DNA from: an uncultured bacterium
GTDB taxonomy: Bacteria; Patescibacteriota; Patescibacteriia; 2-12-FULL-60-25
Reading direction: 5' to 3'
DNA: 19,374 bases
Assembly: GCA_937949995.1 (NCBI GenBank)
Contig: CALFEO010000005.1
Coordinates: 1-19,374, forward strand
Position numbers and translations under genes: made by a program. Shown here piece by piece: positions 1-7,478 of the stretch. Within the stretch, counting starts at the first letter, position 1. Every line of letters starts with the position of its first letter. A model generated the notes under the pieces. It saw only the letters and a program-made list of their open reading frames with translations. It ran no database searches and was not told the DNA's origin.

Positions 1-152
1 CAATTAACAATTAACGATGATTGATATCGCTTTCGCGATTATTATCATTATTTTTGGTGCGTTTCATAGAGAATACCAAATACCAATTACCGATTAACAA
101 TTAACAATTAACGATGATTGATATCGCTTTCGCGATTATTATCATTATTTTT
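1..152. repeat. 55-bp direct repeat at the left window edge
   Basis: Bases 1-55 are repeated exactly at 98-152. The unit contains CAATTAACAATTAACG followed by the palindromic ATCGCTTTCGCGAT-like stretch. The second copy covers the last codons and stop of the four-helix gene (stop at 108-110), so the first copy duplicates that gene tail. The 42 bases between the copies carry more of the same AATTACC/AATTAAC low-complexity sequence. This is either a genuine short duplication or a repeat at which the contig ended. Confidence 0.8.
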
Positions 153-491
153 TGTTGATATTTGGATTTTTGTAATAATTCTACAGATACTTTGACATTC
201 GATTAATAAATCTTCCGCCATTTTATTTGGTAGAAGTTTGGAATCTTTGAGTAAGTTTAACCAATATTCCGTTTCCAAAGCTTCTTTGAAAGCGATGGAC
301 ATTTTATTAATGAAGTCCGCACGCGATTGAGCACCGACCGCCTCTCTAACATTTGCACCTACAGATGTTCCGCTTTTTAATAGCTGTCGTGCAATTATAA
401 ATTCTTTTTTTTCTTTAGTTAAATAAAGATGAGCTTGAATAATTGCCAAAGCGAATGCATAACTTTTATCAGCAATAAGATTTTGCTTCAT
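108..491 (-). CDS. four-helix-bundle protein (23S rRNA intervening-sequence protein family)
   Basis: This 127-aa protein has the sequence pattern of the S23/IVP four-helix-bundle family. It opens with MKQNLIADKSYAFA, then QLLKSGTSVGANVREA, SRADFINKMSIAFKEALETEYWL and a C-terminal helix. Family members occur inside 23S rRNA intervening sequences or as free-standing genes, and their function is unknown. No rRNA sequence flanks it here, so it is free-standing. I start it at 491 because family members usually begin with M-K-x-N; an in-frame ATG at 521 would add ten residues. No Shine-Dalgarno is visible. The fold is related to that of DGR Avd proteins, one of which is encoded 16 kb away, but nothing here links this gene to the DGR. 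The gene tail lies in a 55-bp direct repeat. Confidence 0.85.
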   Translation of the reverse strand: MKQNLIADKSYAFALAIIQAHLYLTKEKKEFIIARQLLKSGTSVGANVREAVGAQSRADFINKMSIAFKEALETEYWLNLLKDSKLLPNKMAEDLLIECQSICRIITKIQISTKNNDNNRESDINHR

Positions 492-548
492 ATGAAAATA
501 TCGCGACAGCGACTCCTGCATCGATAATCGGTAATTGTTAATCGTGAA

Positions 549-2027
549 TTACGGCTGGTTTTCCGGTTTCATTATGGGGAAGAAGATGATGTCGCGAAGG
601 TTGGATTGGCCGGTCAGGAGGGCGAAGATTCGGTCGATGCCCATGCCCCAGCCCGTGATGGGAGGAAAGCCCATTTCCATAGCGCGGATATAATCTTCAT
701 CAAGCTCAAAGCTTTCTTCGTCGCCGGCGGCGCGGAACTCGGCTTGGCGTGCCATGCGCTCGGATTGATCGATTGGATCTACCAGCTCGGAATAAGCGTT
801 GAGAACTTCCCAGCCCGCGATTACCAGTTGAAAGCTGTCGGCCAAACGCGGATCTTGATTGTTGCGACGGGCCAAAGGCTTCATTTCCGTTGTGTGCTTG
901 GTGATAAAGCAAGGAGCTACCAAATTGGGCCGAACCGAGTGTTTGTACAATTCGTCGATGAGCGTGCCGATGCCTTTTTTGTCGATATCATCAACCGGAA
1001 TATTTTTGGCTTGCATAACTTGAGCCAAATCTTTCGCCTCGGTAAATTCCAAAACATCAATGCCGGTTTTTTGTTTGATCAAATCAGTAATGGAATAGCG
1101 AGGAATTGGTTGCGATAAATCGATTGTGTGAATAGAGCCTGTTTTGCCGATGACCTCGAACTGCAATTTGCCGAAAGTTTTTTGCAAGACATCACGTAAT
1201 AATTTTTCCGTAAAATCCATGTTCCATTCATAATCCTGATAAGCCACGTAATACTCGATTTGGGTAAATTCTTGATGATGCGAGGGATCGGAGCCTTCGT
1301 TACGGAAACATTTGGCGGTTTCAAATACGCGCTCAAACCCTCCGCCGATTAATCTTTTGAGGTAGGTTTCGGGAGCGATGCGCAAAACCATGTCCATGTC
1401 ATAATCGTTGTGATGAGTAAGAAAAGGGCGGGCGGCCGCGCCGGTGGCGACTGATGTAAGGATGGGAGTCTCGACTTCCAAGAAACCATTATCTTCGAGA
1501 TAGCGACGGCAGTTGGAGAGAAAGATGGAGCGCAGTTTGAATCTTTCAAAAGATTCGCGATTGGCAACCAAGTCCATTTCGCGGTGGCGGTAGATGAGCT
1601 CGATATCTTGCACGCCATGAAATTTTTCAGGCAGTGGAATGAGGCTCTTGCCCAAGATTTTGATGTTGGTTGCCCAAATGGTAGGTTCGCCGGTTTTGGT
1701 TATTCCTTTTTTGCCGGTTACGCCCAAAAAATCCCCGCGATCCAAAAGATCCACAAGTTCATAATTTTCGGCTCCCACATCATCAACTTTAACGCCGGCT
1801 TGATGACGGCCGGATTCATCTTGCAGTTGATAAAAAGCCAGCTTGCCGATAACACGCTGTAACATTATGCGTCCGCAAATGGAGACTTCTTCTCCATCTT
1901 TGACATTGGCGAGTTCGGCGAGAGAGTGAGTTTTAGCGAATTTGGCGGGATGCGGTTCGATTCCTTTTTGAATCAGCACTTCGCGGCGGCTTAGCCGATC
2001 TTGACGTTCATCTGTGGGTTGAGACAT
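549..2027 (-). CDS. lysS: lysyl-tRNA synthetase, class II
   Basis: LysRS charges tRNA-Lys with lysine using ATP in the cytoplasm. The 492-aa protein has the expected length and layout. An N-terminal OB-fold anticodon-binding domain (about 48-130, with ICGRIM and FYQLQD) precedes the class II catalytic core. That core contains ETPIL (motif 1 region, about 186), FRNEGSDPSHHQEFTQIEYY (motif 2, 241-260) and GWGMGIDRIFALLTG near the C terminus (motif 3). The ATG at 2027 is chosen; a TTG at 2036 is also in frame. No Shine-Dalgarno is present. A TTGCCA/TAACAT promoter-like pair with a 17-nt spacer ends 9 nt before the ATG, suggesting a nearly leaderless mRNA. The gene stands alone, with the four-helix gene 57 bp downstream. 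Confidence 0.97.
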   Translation of the reverse strand: MSQPTDERQDRLSRREVLIQKGIEPHPAKFAKTHSLAELANVKDGEEVSICGRIMLQRVIGKLAFYQLQDESGRHQAGVKVDDVGAENYELVDLLDRGDFLGVTGKKGITKTGEPTIWATNIKILGKSLIPLPEKFHGVQDIELIYRHREMDLVANRESFERFKLRSIFLSNCRRYLEDNGFLEVETPILTSVATGAAARPFLTHHNDYDMDMVLRIAPETYLKRLIGGGFERVFETAKCFRNEGSDPSHHQEFTQIEYYVAYQDYEWNMDFTEKLLRDVLQKTFGKLQFEVIGKTGSIHTIDLSQPIPRYSITDLIKQKTGIDVLEFTEAKDLAQVMQAKNIPVDDIDKKGIGTLIDELYKHSVRPNLVAPCFITKHTTEMKPLARRNNQDPRLADSFQLVIAGWEVLNAYSELVDPIDQSERMARQAEFRAAGDEESFELDEDYIRAMEMGFPPITGWGMGIDRIFALLTGQSNLRDIIFFPIMKPENQP

Positions 2028-2036
2028 ATGCAACAA

Positions 2037-2065
2037 ATGTTATCTTTTTAGCCAAGATTTGGCAA
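2037..2065 (-). promoter_or_regulatory. candidate lysS promoter, leaderless
   Basis: On the minus strand, TTGCCA (2060-2065) and TAACAT (2037-2042) are separated by 17 nt, and the -10 ends 9 nt before the lysS ATG. The -35 is identical to that of the Fic genes. The -10 matches TATAAT at only four of six positions, so confidence is limited. Confidence 0.4.
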
Positions 2066-2114
2066 TAACGACTGCAAGCCACTAGCTCCTAGCTACAAGC
2101 CAATCCAGCCAAGG

Positions 2115-2209
2115 TATGTCATTTCGAATCGGACGTGAGAAATCTACACTGTTATTACCAACCAAGTTGCTTAAGCGGAGATTTCTCACGTCCGATTCGA
2201 AATGACATA
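2115..2209. repeat. long perfect inverted repeat (REP/MITE-like)
   Basis: Two 31-bp arms, 2115-2145 and 2179-2209, are perfect reverse complements separated by 33 bases. The arm core is TCATTTCGAATCGGACGTGA. The element sits between the divergent lysS and deoxyribosyltransferase genes. It resembles dispersed palindromic elements of bacterial genomes and would form a very stable hairpin in RNA. No transposase is nearby. A role as a transcription barrier is possible but not shown. Confidence 0.85.
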
Positions 2210-2290
2210 GGGGTGAGTTAAACTCCGGTACCCTTGAAACTTTTTCTAAACTGCGCTATGGTGCGGAAGAACCGAAAAAGGAGGTTATCG

Positions 2291-2923
2291 ATGAGTTGTG
2301 ATAAGAATCGGAGACGGCCGTACATTTGCGGACCTTGGACAGAGCTTGATTACCAAGCAAGAGATGGGGCGAAGACTTTTTACTCTAAATTAACGGAAAT
2401 CTGTGAAGAAGTTTTGCAAACTCGCGGATTCGTTCCTCATGAGGAATACGATCCTGTCAAAATGGCCAACTTGAGCTTGAAAACGATTTTTCATAATCAA
2501 AGAGAAATCATCATCGGTCAAACTTCGGTTTTGATTGTTTGCTCTTTGGAACCGGCTTGGAGCGGTGGTGTAGAAATCGCCTGGGCCAATGAATATTCGG
2601 TGCCCATCGTCATTTTGATCCAAGGCAATAACAAGCTTCCGCCATTGCTTAAAGGCGGGCCGATGGTTTTCGACATTTTGCATTATGACAAAGAAGAGCA
2701 AGCTCTGCTTTTGCTTAAAGCCTCGCTTTTGGATCTGGATGAATATTATGCAAAACGCAATCAGCCTTTGGATCACGACAATCCGCCCGTCAGACCGCCT
2801 CAGGCCGGCTCGGTGGTGCGCGATATCCAAAAAGATATGCGTCAGCTCAATCTGCTGGCCGAAGACCCGCTTGCGGCCGCCGATTGGCACAAGAAGATTA
2901 CCGAGCCGGATTCATCACAATAA
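2291..2923 (+). CDS. nucleoside 2-deoxyribosyltransferase-like protein
   Basis: A 210-aa protein resembling the nucleoside 2-deoxyribosyltransferase (NDT) superfamily, whose members swap bases between deoxyribonucleosides or hydrolyse nucleotide N-glycosidic bonds. Supporting motifs are RPYICGPWTELD (9-20), GFVPHEEYDP (46-55), and SGGVEIAWANE (91-101), whose Glu95 sits where the family has its nucleophile. The C-terminal 70 residues are charged and proline-rich and are not recognised. Start choice is firm: AAGGAGG (2278-2284) lies 6 nt before the ATG at 2291, whereas the longer frame from 2234 would begin upstream of this site. It is one of the few genes here with a strong Shine-Dalgarno. A bidirectional terminator follows. 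The exact substrate cannot be read from the sequence. Confidence 0.75.
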   Translation: MSCDKNRRRPYICGPWTELDYQARDGAKTFYSKLTEICEEVLQTRGFVPHEEYDPVKMANLSLKTIFHNQREIIIGQTSVLIVCSLEPAWSGGVEIAWANEYSVPIVILIQGNNKLPPLLKGGPMVFDILHYDKEEQALLLLKASLLDLDEYYAKRNQPLDHDNPPVRPPQAGSVVRDIQKDMRQLNLLAEDPLAAADWHKKITEPDSSQ

Positions 2924-2941
2924 ACCGGGCCGCTCGAACTA

Positions 2942-2967
2942 AAAACCACTCGACTAAGAGTGGTTTT
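2942..2967. terminator. bidirectional rho-independent terminator
   Basis: The arms AAAACCACTC (2942-2951) and GAGTGGTTTT (2958-2967) form a 10-bp stem with a 6-nt loop. T-runs lie on both sides. It separates the convergent deoxyribosyltransferase-like (+) and EVE-domain (-) genes. Confidence 0.85.
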
Positions 2968-2986
2968 AAATTTGCGGTGATGATGT

Positions 2987-3400
2987 TTAGATTTCGGTTT
3001 TGCCGATTCTTAGGATGAGATCCCATTGATCTTGGCTGACGGGCATAACCGAAAGTTTGGGTTGGCTTTTTAGAGGCAGAATGTTGATGACAGGTGTGTT
3101 GCGGATTTCGTCCAAGCTGACAGGGCGTGCTATTTTTTTAAGAGGTTCAACATCAACAACAGCCCAATTGCCTTCGCTGGAGGTGGGATCGTCGTATGCC
3201 TCGGAAGCGATGCGCATAACCCCAACGACTCCGGGTTCGGGCTCCATGTGGAACATAAAAGCCAAATCTCCGGGTTTCATCTCCTTGAGATTATTACGTG
3301 CTTGATAATTCCGGACGCCGTCCCAACGCGTTTTACCGCCTTGTTCCAACATTTCCCAATTGAATAAATCCGGATTGGTTTTCATTAGCCAATACGCCAT
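2987..3400 (-). CDS. EVE domain-containing protein
   Basis: A 137-aa single-domain EVE protein. EVE domains are PUA-like folds; some members bind modified bases in DNA or RNA. Hallmarks are MAYWLMKTNPDLFNWEML at the N terminus, TRWDGVRNYQARNNLKEM (24-41), PGDLAFMFH (43-51) and GVVGVMRI (57-64). The length is usual for the family. The ATG at 3400 is preferred over an in-frame TTG at 3463 because the EVE fold begins at Met1 and a TATGCT -10-like box lies 8 nt upstream of it. It stands alone, convergent with the deoxyribosyltransferase-like gene. Its physiological ligand is unknown. Confidence 0.9.
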   Translation of the reverse strand: MAYWLMKTNPDLFNWEMLEQGGKTRWDGVRNYQARNNLKEMKPGDLAFMFHMEPEPGVVGVMRIASEAYDDPTSSEGNWAVVDVEPLKKIARPVSLDEIRNTPVINILPLKSQPKLSVMPVSQDQWDLILRIGKTEI

Positions 3401-3517
3401 ATATCCACAGCATAGCACGTTGGCGGATTTTGACCAGTTTTTAGGCAAGTTAGGACTTGCCAAAAAAAATAAGCCATGATAAGCTCACTGCACAATTTTT
3501 GAAAGATTGGCCGCCAT

Positions 3518-3595
3518 GGGCTCGTGGTGTAGCCTGGTTAACACGTCACACTGTCACTGTGAAGATCGAGGGTTCGAATCCCTTCGGGCCCGCCA
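3518..3595 (+). tRNA. tRNA-Asp (GUC)
   Basis: The acceptor stem GGGCTCG/CGGGCCC pairs fully apart from one G-U. The anticodon stem TCACA/TGTGA encloses the loop CTGTCAC, giving anticodon GTC. The T-loop GTTCGAA is canonical, the discriminator base is G (expected for Asp), and CCA is encoded. It is 78 nt long including CCA. Confidence 0.95.
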
Positions 3596-3613
3596 CGTCG
3601 TTCGCGAACGACG
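3596..3613. repeat. 18-bp perfect palindrome abutting the tRNA
   Basis: CGTCGTTCGCGAACGACG is its own reverse complement and starts at the base after the tRNA CCA end. Related palindromes with the TTCGCGAA centre occur at 9016-9031 and 11331-11346. This suggests a small dispersed family that may use tRNA and gene 3' ends as sites. Confidence 0.7.
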
Positions 3614-3669
3614 CAACCCGCCATAGCTTATTGCTTGGTGAGTCACGTTGGTTAGCATACGACGAAAAA

Positions 3670-3694
3670 ACATCTCCGTTATGGAGGTGTTTTT
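3670..3694. terminator. bidirectional terminator between tRNA-Asp and ppsA
   Basis: ACATCTCC (3670-3677) pairs with GGAGGTGT (3683-3690), with one G-U, around the loop GTTAT. T-runs follow in both directions. It can end the tRNA transcript (+) and the ppsA transcript (-). The 3401-3715 stretch otherwise holds only the tRNA and its palindrome. Confidence 0.8.
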
Positions 3695-3715
3695 GTTTAT
3701 CATCTGATTTACCGC

Positions 3716-6172
3716 TTAACTCTTTAATTTTTTCATGGTGCTCATTACCGTGTCGGGTGTGAGGGACATGGAGGTGATTTTTTGTTTGACCAAAAATTTG
3801 GCAAAATCCGGGTAATCGGACGGGGCTTGGCCGCAGATGCCGATGGGGATCTTTTTTTGTTTGGCGATTTTGATAACATTGGTTAGCAGGGTTTTTACGG
3901 TTTGATTGCGCTCGTCGTAGATACGGCTCACGAGTGCGGAATCGCGATCAACGCCCAAGGCCAGTTGAGTAAGATCGTTCGAGCCGATGGAAAAGCCGTC
4001 GAAATATTTGGCGAATTGGTCGGCTAAAATGACATTGGAGGGTATTTCGACCATCATGTAGATTTTGAGCCCTTTTTTACCGCGCACCAAATTGTTTTGG
4101 CGCATAACTTTGAGAACCGACTCGGCTTCGTCTGTGGTTCGGCAAAAAGGAATCATTATGATTATGTTGTCGAGACCAAGAGTTTCGCGGGCGTGGCGAA
4201 CGGCGGCGCATTCCAAAGCGAATCCCGGAGAATAGTTTGGATCGTAATAGCGCGAAGCTCCGCGCCAACCCAGCATGGGGTTAGCCTCTTTGGGCTCGAA
4301 GTATTTACCGCCGATCAGGTTGGCATACTCATTGGTTTTAAAATCAGATAAGCGGACGATGACCGGTTTGGGATAAAAAGCGGCCGCAATTTTGGACATG
4401 CCTTCGGCCAATGATGAGATGACATATTGCTTGGCCGAAGGGTAGCCGGCTGTAAGCTTGGCGATTTGCTGTTTGGTTCTTTGGTCGAGTTTGGCCGGAT
4501 TTAGTGCGGCCATGGGATGGATTTTGACGGATTCGGTGAAAACGAATTCCATACGTGCCAAACCAACTCCGTCGATGGGCAAAGATGAGTAGGAAAAGGC
4601 CAAATCCGGGTTGCCGATATTCATCATGATTTTGCAGGGCAATTTTTTGGGACGGGATAGTTTGATGTTTTGCACCGTGTATTCCATGGCTCCGCGATAG
4701 ACATGCCCAACCTCGCCATCCGCGGCACTGACAGTGACTTGATCTCCGTCTTTGAGCTTGACGAGAGCACCGGAGACTCCGACAACACAAGGGATGCCCA
4801 ACTCACGGCTGACTATGGCGGCATGGCAAGTGCGCCCGCCTTGTTCGGTAATGATGGCTGAAGCTTGTTTCATTACGGGCACCCAATCAGGGTCGGTCAT
4901 GCGCGCAACCAAAACTTCGCCGGCTTTGAACTTGGCCATTTCTTTGACGGATGTGAGTTTACGGACAGGGCCGGCGCCGATTTTTTGACCAACGGCGACT
5001 CCGGTTAAAATGGGATTGACCTTTGCGGATAATTTATAAACTTGAATCACATTACCCTGCTTTTGCGAGGCCACGGTTTCTGGTCGGGCTTGAACGATAT
5101 AGAGCTTACCGGTTTTGCCATCTCTCGCCCACTCGATATCCATGGGTGTTGGACGTTTATGCAGTTTGGAAAAATATTTTTCGATTTCCACTCCCCAACG
5201 GGCCAACTGCAACACATCTTCATCTTTCAGCGACCATCTTGTCTGCTCTTTAACATCAACTGAAATTGATATCGTACCTCGTACATCGTACTTCGTACCC
5301 TTCGTGGTTCGTGATTCGTGGTTCGAAGTGTGCGTTCCGTAGATAATTTTCTTGTTTTTGTTGCCCAGGCGGTGCTCGATGATGGCGGGGAAGCCTTTGG
5401 CGAGCAGAGGTTTGTGAATGAGGAATTGATCGGGGTTAACGATGCCCTTGACGACACTTTCGCCCAAACCCCAAGATGAGTTGATAAGTACGATATCGCG
5501 AAAGCCGGATTCGGTATGAAGGGTAAACATAACGCCTGCCGAGCCGATATCGGAGCGAACCATTTGCTGAACTCCGGCGGAAAGTGCGACTTTGAGGTGA
5601 TCGAATTTATTGTTGACGCGATAGACTATGGCACGATCCGTAAACAATGACGCGAAACAACTGCGGACTTTGTCGAGCAATTCTTCTTGTCCTTGGACAT
5701 GCAAGTAAGACTCTTGCTGGCCCGCGAAAGAGGCTGTGGGGAGATCTTCGGCTGTGGCGGAGGAGCGGACGGCGACGTCTGCCATTTCGTCCCGCGTCGC
5801 ACGTCGCACGTCGCTCGTTAATCGATAACCAAGTTTCTTATATTCTTTAATGATCGCCACACGAACATCGGGGGGCATTTGGCCGGCGAGGAAGGCTTGG
5901 CGGATTATTTGACCGCGACGCGCCAAATCGGCTGAATCATTGACATCGAGACCGCGCAAGGTTTTGCGGATTAACGGACGGAGCTTGTTGTGATCTACAA
6001 AAGCCCAATAAGCTTTAACGGTTACGGCAAAACCATCGGGAACCGGAATGTGACGGCGTTTTAAGTTGCGGAACATTTCGCCCAGAGCCGCATTTTTACC
6101 GCCGACTTTTTTGATATCGCGCAATGTAAGTTTGGCAAAAGGAACAGTGTAGTTGTTTGATTTTTTTGGCAT
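3716..6172 (-). CDS. ppsA: phosphoenolpyruvate synthase (pyruvate, water dikinase)
   Basis: PpsA makes PEP from pyruvate, ATP and water, the reverse direction of the pyruvate kinase encoded nearby. The 818-aa protein has the ATP-grasp PEP/pyruvate-binding domain (GGKNAALGEM near 40, VRSSATAEDLPTASFAGQQES, MDIEWARDG), the swivelling phosphohistidine domain (GGRTCHAAIVSRELGIPCVVG, His450), and the PEP-utilising barrel (GSNDLTQLALGVDRDS, GICGQAPSDYP with the active-site Cys). The ATG at 6172 is chosen because the earlier reading frame is low-complexity AT sequence and a TACAAT box lies 9 nt upstream. An unusual insertion, about residues 277-302, is encoded by a degenerate CGTAC/GTTCG tandem repeat. 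Another repeat-derived stretch lies near residues 116-126. Confidence 0.95.
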   Translation of the reverse strand: MPKKSNNYTVPFAKLTLRDIKKVGGKNAALGEMFRNLKRRHIPVPDGFAVTVKAYWAFVDHNKLRPLIRKTLRGLDVNDSADLARRGQIIRQAFLAGQMPPDVRVAIIKEYKKLGYRLTSDVRRATRDEMADVAVRSSATAEDLPTASFAGQQESYLHVQGQEELLDKVRSCFASLFTDRAIVYRVNNKFDHLKVALSAGVQQMVRSDIGSAGVMFTLHTESGFRDIVLINSSWGLGESVVKGIVNPDQFLIHKPLLAKGFPAIIEHRLGNKNKKIIYGTHTSNHESRTTKGTKYDVRGTISISVDVKEQTRWSLKDEDVLQLARWGVEIEKYFSKLHKRPTPMDIEWARDGKTGKLYIVQARPETVASQKQGNVIQVYKLSAKVNPILTGVAVGQKIGAGPVRKLTSVKEMAKFKAGEVLVARMTDPDWVPVMKQASAIITEQGGRTCHAAIVSRELGIPCVVGVSGALVKLKDGDQVTVSAADGEVGHVYRGAMEYTVQNIKLSRPKKLPCKIMMNIGNPDLAFSYSSLPIDGVGLARMEFVFTESVKIHPMAALNPAKLDQRTKQQIAKLTAGYPSAKQYVISSLAEGMSKIAAAFYPKPVIVRLSDFKTNEYANLIGGKYFEPKEANPMLGWRGASRYYDPNYSPGFALECAAVRHARETLGLDNIIIMIPFCRTTDEAESVLKVMRQNNLVRGKKGLKIYMMVEIPSNVILADQFAKYFDGFSIGSNDLTQLALGVDRDSALVSRIYDERNQTVKTLLTNVIKIAKQKKIPIGICGQAPSDYPDFAKFLVKQKITSMSLTPDTVMSTMKKLKS
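5268..5345. repeat. degenerate short tandem repeat inside the ppsA coding sequence
   Basis: The plus strand shows imperfect tandem units of TCGTAC(C/A/T) followed by GGTTCGTGATTCGTGGTTCG. The reading frame of ppsA is kept, adding about 26 residues rich in Thr, Arg, Ser and Lys. Similar degenerate units fill intergenic regions here (8943-8975, 11250-11290, 6211-6339), so this looks like an intergenic-type repeat that has invaded a gene. Confidence 0.7.
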
Positions 6173-6181
6173 ACAAAAAAC

Positions 6182-6210
6182 ATTGTACAGCCGAAACAAC
6201 TTAAAAACAA
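6182..6210 (-). promoter_or_regulatory. candidate ppsA promoter, leaderless
   Basis: On the minus strand, TTGTTT (6205-6210) and TACAAT (6182-6187) have a 17-nt spacer. The -10 ends 9 nt before the ATG, so the leader would be about 3 nt. There is no Shine-Dalgarno. Confidence 0.5.
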
Positions 6211-6339
6211 ATACCAAATACAAATTATGAATTAAGAATTATGAATTATGAATTTACGTTACGCTTCGCGTCATTTTTTTATATAATTAAACAAGTACCA
6301 TCATTCTTAATTCTTAATTCTTAATTCATAATTTGGTAT
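6211..6339. repeat. imperfect long inverted repeat of TTAATTC-type units
   Basis: The arm at 6211-6239 and the arm at 6317-6339 are reverse complements apart from a 6-base insertion in the first. Between them are further AATTATG and AATTCTT heptamer-like tandem units and a TTACGCTTCGCGT stretch. This intergenic element sits upstream of ppsA and its left arm touches the putative -35. Confidence 0.7.
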
Positions 6340-6365
6340 AGAAACATTGGTTATTGACTTTAATA

Positions 6366-6393
6366 TTACAAAAGAGACGCATTTTGCGCCTCT
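6366..6393 (-). terminator. rho-independent terminator after the pyk-hypothetical operon
   Basis: On the minus strand, AGAGGCGC (6386-6393) and GCGTCTCT (6373-6380) pair with one G-U across the loop AAAAT. TTTTGTAA follows. It lies 16 nt downstream of the stop of the 354-aa protein. Confidence 0.75.
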
Positions 6394-6408
6394 GTGGTTG
6401 TTGTTTGG

Positions 6409-7473
6409 TTATTTCTCGAACGGATTTTCGGATAAGCGGATTTGGTTCCACATGGCGTCAACTTCATCTTTATCGAGCAAATCAAACAACAAACCTTTAA
6501 AAATCTTTTCCTTAATCTCATTACTCCATAACTCGTCAGGTCCTCCCGGATTTTTATTGGCCGACCATGCTAAAAATAACGGCCTCAATTCTTTTAATGG
6601 AATTCTTACAATAATTATGTCTTCAAGAACAGATCCCACTTCTTTTGCCAAATGCTTGGCCTTATCCACTTGTCCTTTTTTTCCTCTTAATTTTTTACCG
6701 ATTGTAAACTGAACTCCGATGACATGAGAATCTTCGACTTCCTCAACACTAACTCCACGTTTTCTCATTTTGACTTTTATGATGAAATCAGTTTTTAAAG
6801 CAATATCCTCATAAATATTTGCTGATTCTATCTCAAAAGGCAAATCATGGTCATATGTCAATTTTTTCAAAAAAGAAAAGACCATTTTTTCCGCCATATG
6901 ACCCTCCATTTTAAGCTGTTCTCTATCGCTGATTAAGCCATAATACCCTTTTCTAACGGCAACCTCGGCTCCAAAACTTCTTTCTTGATCTATATATATT
7001 TGTTGATTAAGTTCGTCTTCGAGCATGCGCTTGGCTGTTTCGATATAATAACGCTTTCTAAGTTTACGTGGTACGGTTTTTTTATCAAAAGTGTAATTAA
7101 TATCCCATAATCCATCCATTAAAATCATTCCTTTGGAAACCGGAGCCAAAGTGCCGTCTGAACGGCTCCAAAAGAGCTTATCTCCTTTGGCAACGATCGT
7201 TCTTTTACCCGGCTCAAAAACTTCTTCCGCATTCGCATCAACATCGCCAAGCCGATCATGAAGCCAATTCATTATTTGTTGTTTGCGTTGTTGAATTGAA
7301 AAAATCCTCTCTTGATCTTCGTGATGAGCGCCTCGTTTAATCGATAAAGCTTCGATTAATTCTTCAATCTCCCTTTGAAGCCGGTTTTTTTCGTTTTCAC
7401 TAAGATCATCACGCGCATTTTCTTTTGCGTAATGACTCATCAATTCCAATTGATCATGAAAACGTTGTTCCAT
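6409..7473 (-). CDS. conserved-looking hypothetical protein, 354 aa
   Basis: I do not recognise this protein. Residues 15-75 are strongly charged and helical (DDLSENEKNRLQREIEELIE), resembling a coiled coil. The middle has LFWSRSDGTLAPVSKGMIL, a small beta-rich motif. The part at about 225-270 has alternating hydrophobic strands, with KTDFIIKVKMRKRG followed by HVIGVQFTIGKK. That pattern is faintly like a PD-(D/E)xK nuclease core (D, then a strand with Q, then K), but it is not enough to call. No signal peptide or membrane segment is visible. It starts 5 bp after the pyk stop and is followed by a good terminator, so it is probably co-transcribed with pyk. Confidence 0.8.
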   Translation of the reverse strand: MEQRFHDQLELMSHYAKENARDDLSENEKNRLQREIEELIEALSIKRGAHHEDQERIFSIQQRKQQIMNWLHDRLGDVDANAEEVFEPGKRTIVAKGDKLFWSRSDGTLAPVSKGMILMDGLWDINYTFDKKTVPRKLRKRYYIETAKRMLEDELNQQIYIDQERSFGAEVAVRKGYYGLISDREQLKMEGHMAEKMVFSFLKKLTYDHDLPFEIESANIYEDIALKTDFIIKVKMRKRGVSVEEVEDSHVIGVQFTIGKKLRGKKGQVDKAKHLAKEVGSVLEDIIIVRIPLKELRPLFLAWSANKNPGGPDELWSNEIKEKIFKGLLFDLLDKDEVDAMWNQIRLSENPFEK

Positions 7474-7478
7474 AAATT

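Noticed and set aside
606..1118. 170-aa plus-strand open frame
   Set aside because: Antisense shadow of lysS, whose protein is unmistakable.
4344..4790. 148-aa minus-strand frame inside ppsA
   Set aside because: Out-of-frame shadow. The ppsA frame carries the conserved phosphohistidine and barrel motifs across this region.
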